From CAZSRX01 sp964609675 [NCBI: uncultured Bacteroidota bacterium] (lineage in GTDB: Bacteria; CLD3; SB21), in contig CAZSRX010000033.1 in NCBI GenBank assembly GCA_964609675.1, positions 1 to 43,042 on the forward strand: a DNA stretch of 43,042 nt, in the 5' to 3' direction. The position numbers and the translations under genes were made by a program. The notes below the pieces were generated by a model. The model made no database searches. It was not told the origin of the DNA and worked only from the letters and a program-made list of their open reading frames with translations. Positions 35,191-42,927 of this stretch are shown here, piece by piece. The stretch's first letter is position 1. Every line of letters starts with the position of its first letter.

Positions 35191-36129
35191 CTACAGCCGG
35201 TGGCTCTTCAGAAGCTTTTCAGCCAGCCCTCCGATAAGATCCTTATTATATAACCGGTCAAGCCAGCGTTCCGGGATCGCTTTAACTCCGTAATACGCGC
35301 CGGCCAGTTGTCCGTATATGGCTCCGGTGGTATCTGCGTCGTTACCCAGGTTAACAATTTTCAGCATGCCCTCCTCAAAGCTCTCCGTCCGGTGGAACGC
35401 CCACAAAACCGCTTCCAGCGTATTCACGACATACCCGGTTCCCTGTATTTCAGGCGGATCTTTTATCTTATAGGAACCCCTGGCGATTTTCAGGATATTT
35501 CGACACAATCGCAGGGTCTTCCATTGATCCCCGGTCGGGCTATAACAATCTGACAGCAGTTCATACTTCGGAATATTCCGGAGCGCCCCGATGATCAGGC
35601 CGGCGAAGTAGCGGCAGGCATCAACGGTTTCAATATTGGCGTGAGTGGTACGTGAACTGTCGGCGCTGAGGCGGATCGCCAGGGCGGGGTCGCCGGCAAA
35701 GAAAAGGGGAACCGGCGCCAGCCTCATCAGCGATCCGTTCCCGGCCGTGTCCGCCCGGTCGGAACCACTGTAGGGATTCCGCGTTTTTTCATATCTTAGA
35801 AGCGCTTGCCTCGTGGTATTCCCGATGTCAAAGCATTCGCCGGTACTGCTGTTGTATCCGGTTCGGAACCATTTCAGGTATTTGTTCATTTGGTCGGCCG
35901 CATTGAATCCGTCACATTCGATCAGGCTTTCAGCGAGGCACAGGGCCATGGACGTGTCATCCGTCCAGTAACCGGGACTTAAATTAAAAGTTCCTCCACC
36001 GGTCATGTCAATTACCGGCTCGAATGTTCCCGGGGTCATGAACTCCAGAGGGGCTCCCAGCGCGTCACCCGTGGCGAGGCCAAGCAGGGAGCCTTTGTAC
36101 CGGTCTGATAACGGGATGTTCACCGGCAT
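35191..36129 (-). CDS. ADP-ribosylglycohydrolase (DraG/ARH family)
   Basis: Enzymes of this family remove ADP-ribose from proteins or nucleic acids using a di-magnesium site. The 312-residue protein shows LATGDALGAPLE, the metal motif YWTDDTSM, AGNGSLMRLAP, and the second metal motif NLGNDADTTGAIYGQLAGAYYG, so the active site looks intact. GGAGG sits 11 nt before the ATG, within the end of the preceding gene. It is the last gene of a minus-strand operon starting near 38.5 kb. No ADP-ribosyltransferase was recognised nearby, so its substrate may be made elsewhere or by an invader. Confidence 0.93.
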   Translation of the reverse strand: MPVNIPLSDRYKGSLLGLATGDALGAPLEFMTPGTFEPVIDMTGGGTFNLSPGYWTDDTSMALCLAESLIECDGFNAADQMNKYLKWFRTGYNSSTGECFDIGNTTRQALLRYEKTRNPYSGSDRADTAGNGSLMRLAPVPLFFAGDPALAIRLSADSSRTTHANIETVDACRYFAGLIIGALRNIPKYELLSDCYSPTGDQWKTLRLCRNILKIARGSYKIKDPPEIQGTGYVVNTLEAVLWAFHRTESFEEGMLKIVNLGNDADTTGAIYGQLAGAYYGVKAIPERWLDRLYNKDLIGGLAEKLLKSHRL

Positions 36130-36132
36130 ATA

Positions 36133-36387
36133 TTAATCGCCTCCATTTTCATCATCATACCATTCAGAAGTTCCGGACTTAATGGCTTCAATGGCCGCTT
36201 TTAATGTTTCAGAATGTTCCCTGCAAACCCTGAGATAGCCCTGTTGTCTGCTTATAGTGTTTTCAACGGGAACTTTCATAGTGCCGGGCTCTTTGCAGTC
36301 CTTAACGGAACATTCCGGATATTCGTTTTTAATATCACAGGAACCCTTCAGTAATTCCGCGTCTGGTTTCTGATTAATATCTTTCAT
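36133..36387 (-). CDS. Small Cys/His protein, unknown
   Basis: The 84-residue acidic protein has Cys residues in GSCDIK, ECSVKDC and CREH. The CxxxxC followed by CxxH suggests a small zinc-binding knuckle. No known family recognised. It lies 25 bp after rmuC and 3 bp before the ADP-ribosylglycohydrolase gene, so it is part of the same operon. Confidence 0.65.
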   Translation of the reverse strand: MKDINQKPDAELLKGSCDIKNEYPECSVKDCKEPGTMKVPVENTISRQQGYLRVCREHSETLKAAIEAIKSGTSEWYDDENGGD

Positions 36388-36412
36388 GGCTGTTTCGTGG
36401 AATGTATTCTAT

Positions 36413-37540
36413 TCACTTCTCTTCTACCAATATTTTCCTTTCACTTTCGGTCAACTCCGCATCAAGGCCGGTTATTCGTTCGATTTTGCCGGAGAGTATA
36501 TCGGCTTTATGCAGGCTGTCATTGTATTTAGTATTTGCGTTGGTGATGTGCTTTCCGAGTACTGAAAAATCCTCATAAAACAGGGAGAATGCTTGCCGGA
36601 CCGATGAGAGTTCGCCGATGATCGCTTTCGCTTTCTGCTCGATTTTTAGTCCTTTTAATCCGTACGCGATGGCCATAAGGTAGGCGTAGAAACTGTTAGG
36701 GGAAACGGGAATCACACGCTTGGTTACGGCGTAGTTAAAAATCTCGTAATCTTCACCGCCGGTTATCGCACCGGTTACGATGGTCTCGTAATACACGTTT
36801 TCGGACGGGATATACATCAGTGCAAAATCAAACGTGCCCTCGTCCGGATTGATGTATTTATCGGCAATTTCATCGATTTTATTTTTAACTGCTTTGATGA
36901 ATTCCCGCCGATTTACTTTCTTTTCTGTCTCATTTTCAGTGTTTATGATTTTGACAAAACTTTCCAGAGGAAACTTGGAATCAATGGGAACAATATTGCC
37001 GCCAAGCCGGATGATAGCATCTACCTGTTTGTTGTTTCTGAACGTATATTTCATTTCATAATTACCGGCCGGGAAGATTTGCTTCAGCAGTTCCTCAAGC
37101 AGGAATTCCCCGAGATTGCCTCTCAGCTTGGGCGCCTGAAGAATGTCCTGCAGGGATGAAATATCCTTGCCGATGTCCTGGATGTTCTTCGCCGTGGTTT
37201 CAAGGGAGCCGAGTTTTTTCTGGACTTCTCCGATGATGTTCGTGGTATGGCTCAACTGGCTATTGATGTTGCCCTGGGTCTTGGTCAGGTTTTCGTTAAC
37301 CAGCCCCAGTATGGAGGACAGTTGCCTGTTCATTTGTTCCTGGGTATTGGTTAACAACTGCTGCTGCTGGGTCAGCGCCTGGTTCTGCGCTTCCAGCTGC
37401 TTGTTGCGGAGCTCATTCAGCTGGTTTTTCAGGTCCAGAAGCTGTGCGCTGTTGTCCGCTCCTTTTACGGTCATCATCCGGAACAGGATGAATAATAAGG
37501 CCAGAAAACAACCGATGATTAAAATCGTATTTATTGCCAT
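36413..37540 (-). CDS. rmuC: RmuC-family protein (membrane-anchored nuclease-like)
   Basis: The 375-residue protein starts with a transmembrane helix (INTILIIGCFLALLFILF) and a long Gln-rich coiled coil (~25-130). It then shows the RmuC core: GNLGEFLLEELLKQIFP, QVDAIIRLGGNIVPIDSKFPLE and FALMYIPSENVYYE. RmuC proteins limit inversions at short repeats and have a PD-(D/E)XK-like core: the Asp in QVDAI and the Asp-x-Lys in PIDSKFP fit this. GGAGG precedes the ATG. Placement among small unknown genes and an ADP-ribosylglycohydrolase is unusual for a housekeeping rmuC, so it may be an accessory copy. Confidence 0.9.
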   Translation of the reverse strand: MAINTILIIGCFLALLFILFRMMTVKGADNSAQLLDLKNQLNELRNKQLEAQNQALTQQQQLLTNTQEQMNRQLSSILGLVNENLTKTQGNINSQLSHTTNIIGEVQKKLGSLETTAKNIQDIGKDISSLQDILQAPKLRGNLGEFLLEELLKQIFPAGNYEMKYTFRNNKQVDAIIRLGGNIVPIDSKFPLESFVKIINTENETEKKVNRREFIKAVKNKIDEIADKYINPDEGTFDFALMYIPSENVYYETIVTGAITGGEDYEIFNYAVTKRVIPVSPNSFYAYLMAIAYGLKGLKIEQKAKAIIGELSSVRQAFSLFYEDFSVLGKHITNANTKYNDSLHKADILSGKIERITGLDAELTESERKILVEEK

Positions 37541-37609
37541 AGGACCTCCGTTTATTATTATTAATTACTGATTCTGCAAATTCGCGGGAAATTAAACAGT
37601 AAGTAATGT

Positions 37610-37774
37610 TTACTCTACAGGTCTGGCCGGAGTTTCCGATGAGGCCGGCCTGCTTATAGCGGTCCCTGTATCCGGAACACCGTATTTCGCGATAAATGCC
37701 TCCAGGGTCATATGTTCCAGCTCTTCCCGGATGAACCGGCATATTTCATCCCACTGTTCCTTGTTTGGTTTCAT
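37610..37774 (-). CDS. Mini-protein paralogue A
   Basis: This 54-residue gene starts at ATG 37772-37774 with GAGGTG upstream, and is too short for many ORF callers. The shared pattern with the next gene upstream is M(K/R)PN, W(D/E)E, C, FxRxEL, HMT, then FIAKY and VPDTG. Its tail is Pro/Ser-rich. The two genes lie about 50 bp apart in tandem, so one arose by duplication. No known family recognised. It is in the operon leading to rmuC, 69 bp downstream. Confidence 0.75.
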   Translation of the reverse strand: MKPNKEQWDEICRFIREELEHMTLEAFIAKYGVPDTGTAISRPASSETPARPVE

Positions 37775-37824
37775 AATAAACACCTCATATTACTTTATTA
37801 CATAAAAATGTTTCTCAGCATGGT

Positions 37825-38028
37825 TCAGGATCCTCCGGGTTTTTCAGGCCCGTCATGGCAGGCTGAGACAAAGGGAGGAGCGGGCCATTGGGCGTTCAGC
37901 GGTCGGTCCGCCAGGTCGCCGGTATCCGGTACGCTGTATTTCGCGATGAACTCTTTCACGGTCATGTGTTTCAATTCATTCCGCATGAATCCGCACAGTT
38001 CCTCCCAGTCCATGTCGTTAGGTCTCAT
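37825..38028 (-). CDS. Mini-protein paralogue B
   Basis: This 67-residue protein has AGAGGA before ATG 38026-38028. It shares with paralogue A the segment ending HMTVKEFIAKYSVPDTGD, then diverges to a Pro-rich tail. The conserved core (~40 residues, helical with Trp, Cys and the FIAKY motif) looks like a short binding module. Function unknown. It starts 11 bp after the gene at 38040-38288. Confidence 0.75.
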   Translation of the reverse strand: MRPNDMDWEELCGFMRNELKHMTVKEFIAKYSVPDTGDLADRPLNAQWPAPPFVSACHDGPEKPGGS

Positions 38029-38039
38029 AGCGTCCTCTT

Positions 38040-38288
38040 TTATGGTTCACTTTTATAAATGCTGATAATCGTTTGCGCGGTTCTGGCGAAGGCCTGGACA
38101 ATCAGGTCCAGTTTTGCCTCCAACTCCTCATTCTGAAGTTCCGGCTTGAAATCCTCCAGCATTTTAATCTGCATCAGCAGCATGGCCGTACAGGCCAGGG
38201 TTTTACCGCGTTCATCGTTTTCCGATTCCAGCAAAGGGTCGAAATTGGTTAATAACCTGTACAACTCCTGATATTTCTCGATCGTCAT
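38040..38288 (-). CDS. Small helical protein, unknown
   Basis: This 82-residue, fully helical and acidic protein starts MTIEKYQELYRLL and has GGAG before the ATG. I recognise no family. It is among the first genes of the minus-strand operon, with the mini-protein paralogues following 11 bp downstream. Confidence 0.65.
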   Translation of the reverse strand: MTIEKYQELYRLLTNFDPLLESENDERGKTLACTAMLLMQIKMLEDFKPELQNEELEAKLDLIVQAFARTAQTIISIYKSEP

Positions 38289-38358
38289 AAAGATCTCCGC
38301 ATGTTTGTTACCTTCAATGTAATAAAAATATCAGCCTGAAACGGTTCATTATTTGAAC

Positions 38359-38532
38359 TTATTTTATCCTCAAGCCCAGCTTATCTTTCCTGTAAGTGAG
38401 GCGTTTAATAAGGCATTCAATGGGAAGCCAATCTGTTCTATAATTATTATTCTTTGCATCCAGGTATATATGCGATAAATCGAAATATCTTTTCTCTGCG
38501 TCCCTGGCCTGTCTGCGCGAAGCAGCATTCAT
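38359..38532 (-). CDS. Possible small basic protein
   Basis: A 57-codon frame (starting MNAASRRQARDAEKRYFD, ending KDKLGLRIK) is open on the minus strand. It is rich in Arg and Lys, includes DWLPIECLIKRL, and lies 70 bp upstream of the first confident gene of the operon. The ribosome site is weak (GCGGGTAG). It could be the first gene or chance, and the confidence reflects that. Outside it, the divergent region 38289-38651 shows no other feature. Confidence 0.4.
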   Translation of the reverse strand: MNAASRRQARDAEKRYFDLSHIYLDAKNNNYRTDWLPIECLIKRLTYRKDKLGLRIK

Positions 38533-38651
38533 AAACTACCCGCGGACCCTTATCCGGTAAGCGTCAGCGGGCAACTAAATTGGTTCAAATTTCGATCATT
38601 TTTGCCGGGGTGAAACGCTTATCTTTAAAAAGAAAAAACCAAAGGAGACTT

Positions 38652-39989
38652 ATGGCTAAAATACGGCAATCCGATACCCAGAGAGAATTTGAGAGCAACA
38701 TCAAGGACGGCTCCATATGCGGCTATGACAGGGAGGTTGAGTACGTCAGGAATACGGCCGTAGGCCGGCGTAACACCAATTACCCGCTCTTTCAGGCGGA
38801 AGTCAGAAATTTCGAGTTTGAATTCCTGAAGTCCTACCTGTTTGCGCTGGATTCGGGCAACCTGTCCGATGAGCGGCTGAAGGTCAAGAATTTCGCCGCA
38901 ATGGGCACGCTTTCCCATCCGGTCATTATTCCTCCGCTGGTGACGAGTTCCGATGAAAACGGAATGGCCCTGATTGACAACGACATAATCTACGCGCTGG
39001 TTACGCTGGATAACAGCGATTACCAGGTGACGGTTTACACGAAAGTCGCCAACATGTACGGCCGCGAGATGGTCAAGCACTTCATATCCGTGGTCGGCAT
39101 TCAGCCGGATTCTTATCGTACGAAGGAACTTTCCGATTACCTGAGGAAAGAGGCCGTGCGGCATTCCTATTACCGCAATAAAATGCTTTCAATCAGCATG
39201 GATGAGCATAACCTGCAGATTGAAGAGGTGGACCAAGTGGAGTTCGCGGATGAGAGTCTGGACCGTATTTACGTGCCGGGCGCTGTGAAAGAAGAACTTA
39301 AGAGATTCTGTTCCTGCGTAGTCCATTATCAGGAACACCGGCTGGGCCTGCGGTTCCTGCTGTGCGGAGAGCCGGGCACCGGCAAGACCAAGTCCGTCCG
39401 TTCCATCATCAACACCTGCAGGGGAAAGGCCACGGTTCTGCTGGTGCACGGGGAAATACACTTTAAGAAACTCTTTGCCTTCGCGGAACTGCTGCAGCCG
39501 TGCATTATCTGCCTGGATGACCTGGATTTGATAGTCGGCACACGGGAGCGCCACTTCTCGCCGACTTCCCTCAGCGCTTTTCTTCAGGAACTGGACGGGT
39601 TCCGGAAGAACGACATTTTCCTGCTGGCCACCACGAATGACAAGGAACTGATTGACCGCGCGGCTTCCCGGCCGGGCCGTTTCGACTTGGTGATTGATTT
39701 CAGCCGCCTGGACAAAAACAATTATGCCGACCTTATCCATACGAACTGCATTAATGAAAAAATACTGAATGTGTTCGATGATGAGCTAATGGACTTGCTC
39801 AGAAAAAAGCGCGTGACCGGCGCCTTCATTACCAACCTTATAAAACAATTGGAAATTAAGAACCAGGTCCACCCGGACGATGACCTTCGCGAGTACGCGA
39901 ATAACCTGATTGAGCTTTCTCACAGGGGATTCTATAAAAAGAATGAAGAACGTGTGGCGGCCTTCGGGTTCAACGGGCACGACGACTAG
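38652..39989 (+). CDS. AAA+ ATPase
   Basis: The 445-residue protein has a ~200-residue N-terminal domain without a recognised motif. Its AAA+ module holds Walker A GEPGTGKT (239-246), Walker B IICLDDLD (285-292), sensor-1 LLATTND (324-330) and the arginine-finger/second-region-of-homology RPGRFD (340-345). A helical lid follows. The layout resembles Cdc48/FtsH-type ATPases without a protease domain. AAAGGAG directly before ATG 38652 fixes the start. It is transcribed divergently from the RmuC operon and followed by two small genes, one overlapping. Such unfoldase-like ATPases commonly power accessory or defence modules. Confidence 0.9.
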   Translation: MAKIRQSDTQREFESNIKDGSICGYDREVEYVRNTAVGRRNTNYPLFQAEVRNFEFEFLKSYLFALDSGNLSDERLKVKNFAAMGTLSHPVIIPPLVTSSDENGMALIDNDIIYALVTLDNSDYQVTVYTKVANMYGREMVKHFISVVGIQPDSYRTKELSDYLRKEAVRHSYYRNKMLSISMDEHNLQIEEVDQVEFADESLDRIYVPGAVKEELKRFCSCVVHYQEHRLGLRFLLCGEPGTGKTKSVRSIINTCRGKATVLLVHGEIHFKKLFAFAELLQPCIICLDDLDLIVGTRERHFSPTSLSAFLQELDGFRKNDIFLLATTNDKELIDRAASRPGRFDLVIDFSRLDKNNYADLIHTNCINEKILNVFDDELMDLLRKKRVTGAFITNLIKQLEIKNQVHPDDDLREYANNLIELSHRGFYKKNEERVAAFGFNGHDD

Positions 39990-40034
39990 AAAGCGAGAAA
40001 CCATGAAAATCAGGCGGCAAAACCGTCCCGCCTC

Positions 40035-40289
40035 ATGGAGATATTCGGCCGGAAACGGGTGGATGGCCGCGGGGTCATTGACCCCTACGTAGCAATCAAG
40101 GCAAGGTTTGAGAATCTCGCCTGGCGGATGTACGGGTTCAGAAACGGGAAACTGACCGAACTCGCCGCTCACGCCTCCATAGGTAAGACCGCGTTCATGA
40201 TGACAGGATTGTATCGCCTGATGATCAAAAACATACCAGTGGCAACTGTACGGAGCAGAACCGCCCGTATTATGGAAGCAGGCGTATGA
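40035..40289 (+). CDS. Small basic protein after the AAA+ gene
   Basis: The 84-residue protein starts MEIFGRKRVDGRGVIDPY and includes SIGKTAFMMTGLYRLM. It is in the same frame as the AAA+ gene, separated by its single stop TAG (39987-39989) and 15 open codons, and it has no ribosome site of its own. So it may be expressed by read-through, coupling, or not at all. Its stop overlaps the start of the next gene (ATGA). No known family. Confidence 0.55.
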   Translation: MEIFGRKRVDGRGVIDPYVAIKARFENLAWRMYGFRNGKLTELAAHASIGKTAFMMTGLYRLMIKNIPVATVRSRTARIMEAGV

Positions 40290-40762
40290 TGTTGTTCGCG
40301 CTGGAAGATGATGTATGGAAGATAACGGAAAAGGAATTAAAGCTCAAAGAAAAAATAATCAGGGAACAACTCTCGTTGATGCGGCCGCATCCGGCGTATG
40401 TCACCGGCGCTTTCTCTAAAGTCTTTGACATTGAGGCCATACTGGAACGCGTATCGGATTTGATGAAAGCGGTAAGCCTGCAACTGGCCATGGTAGGCGA
40501 TCTTCGCCTGTTGAAAGGGAATCAAATGGACATCCCGGTCAGATTGAAGCCGTTCGTTGTCGGCCGGGAAATCGCGGTGCTGGCCAGCATCACACTCCCG
40601 GATCTGTATCCCCTGACCCTGCAGAAGATATGCGCATGGCTGGGCGGCACCGACATTTATACCAATAGCATGCTGCTGTTGAAAAGAAAGAATTATCCGC
40701 TCAAAGGGAAAAACGCTTTTACAACACCAGTGCCAGGTTACCGTCACGGATATGATTGGTAA
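40286..40762 (+). CDS. Unknown protein, coupled to the previous gene
   Basis: This 158-residue protein starts by ATGA overlap with the preceding stop, indicating translational coupling. The first half is charged and helical (VWKITEKELKLKEKIIREQL). The second half is mixed alpha/beta (GDLRLLKGNQMDIPVRLKPFVVG). No motif recognised. It belongs to the AAA+ operon. Confidence 0.65.
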   Translation: MMLFALEDDVWKITEKELKLKEKIIREQLSLMRPHPAYVTGAFSKVFDIEAILERVSDLMKAVSLQLAMVGDLRLLKGNQMDIPVRLKPFVVGREIAVLASITLPDLYPLTLQKICAWLGGTDIYTNSMLLLKRKNYPLKGKNAFTTPVPGYRHGYDW

Positions 40763-40988
40763 TTATTCTGAGAAGATAAAAATGGATTCCGACCAGCGCC
40801 TCTGCGGTTTACAGATATGAAATAAAAAACCTTTATCGTTGAGGCTCCATGGCTTTGCAAAAATATGAATGGTAATTTTTTTTGCGCCTTATGCGGCCCT
40901 GTCCGTCTCTGGAGGATTGGCTAGAAACATGGTATTCCTCTATGGTATATTGATTTTTGCGCCATGGCGTCTTAGCAAGTAACAAAAT

Positions 40989-41001
40989 TTAATTACTTTA
41001 G
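40989..41001. repeat. Target-site duplication, left copy
   Basis: TTAATTACTTTAG here is repeated exactly at 41578-41590, directly flanking the IS4-like element. A 12-13 bp duplication suits this IS group. The pair shows one undisturbed insertion event. Confidence 0.85.
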
Positions 41002-41578
41002 CTGGCACTCCCCGAAAAATATTTCTTGATTTCTTTTAGAAGCTTAAAAATAGGGCATTTATGTGACGTAGGTCATTGAAAAAGGCTCATTTCCTGCGTA
41101 TATTAAGGGTGTTAAAAAACTTAAACTTACACAAGGAAACAAGCCTTATGCAACAAAGTAAAGAAACGACCCAAAAATTGCAAGTCAAATTACACCAATT
41201 TGTTAATCGGTTTGAAAAGACGCTATTTAAACCCGAATTAAAGGCTGTGCACGCCATTCTGCTGGGATTAATCAAAAGCAAACACATTCATTTATCCAAA
41301 ATCACCCGAGAAGTCCCCACCGAAACCACTTTCAAGAAACGATGGGAACAATTATCGTATCATTTAAACAAAGAAAATTTAAGCGAGCGTCTGGTTACGG
41401 GCTATAGTGTTGTCAACAGGGCGTTTAAAGGAACTGCCGGCTTATATCTATTATCGTGTCTTTGAAGCGTTGCGAATACTGTTGGCTAATGTTTTTACTC
41501 GGCCAGTACCCATCGACCCGTTTTCCGGCGTTCTCCAATTCAACTTCAAACCCTAAAAAAATTTCGGGGAGTGCCAAT
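41002..41578 (+). mobile_element. Internally deleted IS4-type insertion element
   Basis: The ends are inverted repeats: CTGGCACTCCCCGAAA on the left (41002-) and the same GGCACTCCCCGAAA on the right in reverse complement. Intact target duplications of 12-13 bp flank the element. Inside are only the transposase N-terminus (~90 residues) and its last ~40 residues. The middle, with the catalytic core, is gone. The element is about 577 bp, so it cannot move without a full-length relative. Confidence 0.85.
41148..41465 (+). pseudogene. Transposase N-terminal relic
   Basis: The start is probably ATG 41148 (MQQSKETTQKLQVKLHQF). The frame holds the N-terminal domain (…LFKPELKAVHAILLGLI), then leaves the family pattern at about 41421 and stops at 41465. 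From the same point another frame reads KELPAYIYYRVFEALRILL to a stop at 41561-41563, which is the transposase C-terminus. This marks a deletion junction near 41421 with change of frame. Confidence 0.85.
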
Positions 41579-41590
41579 TAATTACTTTAG
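41578..41590. repeat. Target-site duplication, right copy
   Basis: TTAATTACTTTAG matches 40989-41001 exactly and flanks the right end of the IS4-type element. Confidence 0.85.
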
Positions 41591-41654
41591 GGCTTGAAAA
41601 TACCTCCATTTTTTATGATATTTTTCTTAAACCATTCACTATCAGGGTATTTCT

Positions 41655-42506
41655 ATGAATGCCGGCAACCACAACGAGTGCAACCAGATCGAGATGGCAG
41701 CCATGATCGCGGAGCGGCCGGGCCATTACACCGAGCAGGACCTCGCGGCGCATTTCATTGTCAGCGGCATGACCATTCGCCGGTACAAGCGCGGCCTGAA
41801 AGAACAGGGCATCGATGTTTACTCACGAAAGAGGTTCTATCATGTGGATTTAAAGTTGCACGACCTCAACCGGCTGATTACGCGCTATCTCGCGTACGGG
41901 GCCCATGAGGCGATCCGCAACCTGAAACTCATAGAAAGCAAGTTCAAAGGCCGTACGCTGGCATTATTCGTTAACATAACCAAAGCGATACGCGAAAAAA
42001 AAATGATAGAAATAGAATACAAAACCGGGGAAAAAGGATACTCGTGGCGCGAGGTTACGCCGGTATCGTTCCATAATTCCGGAAAAACATTTTACCTGAT
42101 AGCCCTGCACCATGATATCGCTAAATTCTTTCTGCTGGAACATATCAATGACGTGAAGTTCACAAACCGCAGGACGGACGCGAAGCATATCCCGGAGCCG
42201 CTGGAGCTGTTCCGCAACACCTGGGGCATATTCACCGGCGGCGAGGTGAAGGATATCCGTCTCCTGTTCAGGGATGAGTTTAAGGAATATCTCTCCGGCC
42301 GCTTCTGGCAGGAAGACCAGAAAATTACCGTAACGGAAGACGGCATAGAACTTCAATTAAAAATGAAACTCTCGTACGAATTCATCTCCTGGGTGATGGG
42401 CTGGGGCAAACATGTCAAGGTTCTGGAACCGGAAGAACTGAAACGGGAAGTGGTGAAAAGGGCAAAAGAGATATTGGAACAGTACATAGATGGAATTAAG
42501 TACTGA
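41655..42506 (+). CDS. WYL-domain transcriptional regulator 2
   Basis: The 283-residue protein has an N-terminal winged helix (~25-60, YTEQDLAAHFIVSGMTIRRYKRGL) and a WYL domain (~105-175, WREVTPVSFHNSGKTFYLIALHHD). Its C-terminal part includes YEFISWVMGWGKHVKVLEPEEL. Regulator 1 at 33438 has a near match there, so the two are paralogues. The IS4-type element lies just upstream and may have displaced its promoter. No adjacent target operon is evident. Confidence 0.9.
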   Translation: MNAGNHNECNQIEMAAMIAERPGHYTEQDLAAHFIVSGMTIRRYKRGLKEQGIDVYSRKRFYHVDLKLHDLNRLITRYLAYGAHEAIRNLKLIESKFKGRTLALFVNITKAIREKKMIEIEYKTGEKGYSWREVTPVSFHNSGKTFYLIALHHDIAKFFLLEHINDVKFTNRRTDAKHIPEPLELFRNTWGIFTGGEVKDIRLLFRDEFKEYLSGRFWQEDQKITVTEDGIELQLKMKLSYEFISWVMGWGKHVKVLEPEELKREVVKRAKEILEQYIDGIKY

Positions 42507-42537
42507 TAATTGGTTACAACTTGAATGGAGGTAGGCC

Positions 42538-42820
42538 ATGCCAAAGTGCCAAATCTGTAAAAAAAAAGAAGGATGAAGATGAATTAATTATTTGTGACTG
42601 GTGTGAAGCTAATATTTGTGAGGATTGTGCAAATAGTGAGGGGGGACAGGGAATGGATCCAGGATTCATCATTTGTTGTAAATGTTTAAAAGAATTGCCG
42701 GTTTGTGTCGATTGTAAAATACATCAGAATACAGACTTCATATCAAAGTGCTCAATTTGCAAAGAAATGGTTTATGATGAATGTATGACTGACCATAAAG
42801 TAAATTGCATCAATAAATAA
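42538..42820 (+). pseudogene. Cys-rich zinc-finger protein, frameshifted at an A9 run
   Basis: GGAGG precedes ATG 42538, which reads MPKCQICKKKEG and stops. Removing one A from the nine-A run (42559-42567) joins it to the downstream frame, giving a 93-residue protein. That frame contains DELIICDWCEANICEDCANS, CCKCLKELPVCVDC and CSICKEMVYDEC, at least five CxxC pairs like a RING/PHD-type zinc protein. Either a genuine frameshift, programmed slippage on the A run, or an assembly error explains this. Called a pseudogene because as written the frame is broken. Confidence 0.65.
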
Positions 42821-42927
42821 AATCACCTCTTTTCTTTGTGGAGCGTAGCGAATCAAAGAATAGAGCGGGAACAAAACAAATTCTGACTTGCTCCATTCAA
42901 ACCATTTCACAGAAGGAAATTTCTCTT

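Noticed and set aside
37413-37742. 109-codon minus-strand ORF
   Set aside because: It is out of frame with both the rmuC start and the 54-codon mini-protein gene, which both have good ribosome sites and, for the mini-protein, a paralogue.
41076-41147. Longer TTG start for the IS transposase
   Set aside because: ATG 41148 fits the family start better and the extension is poorly conserved in character.
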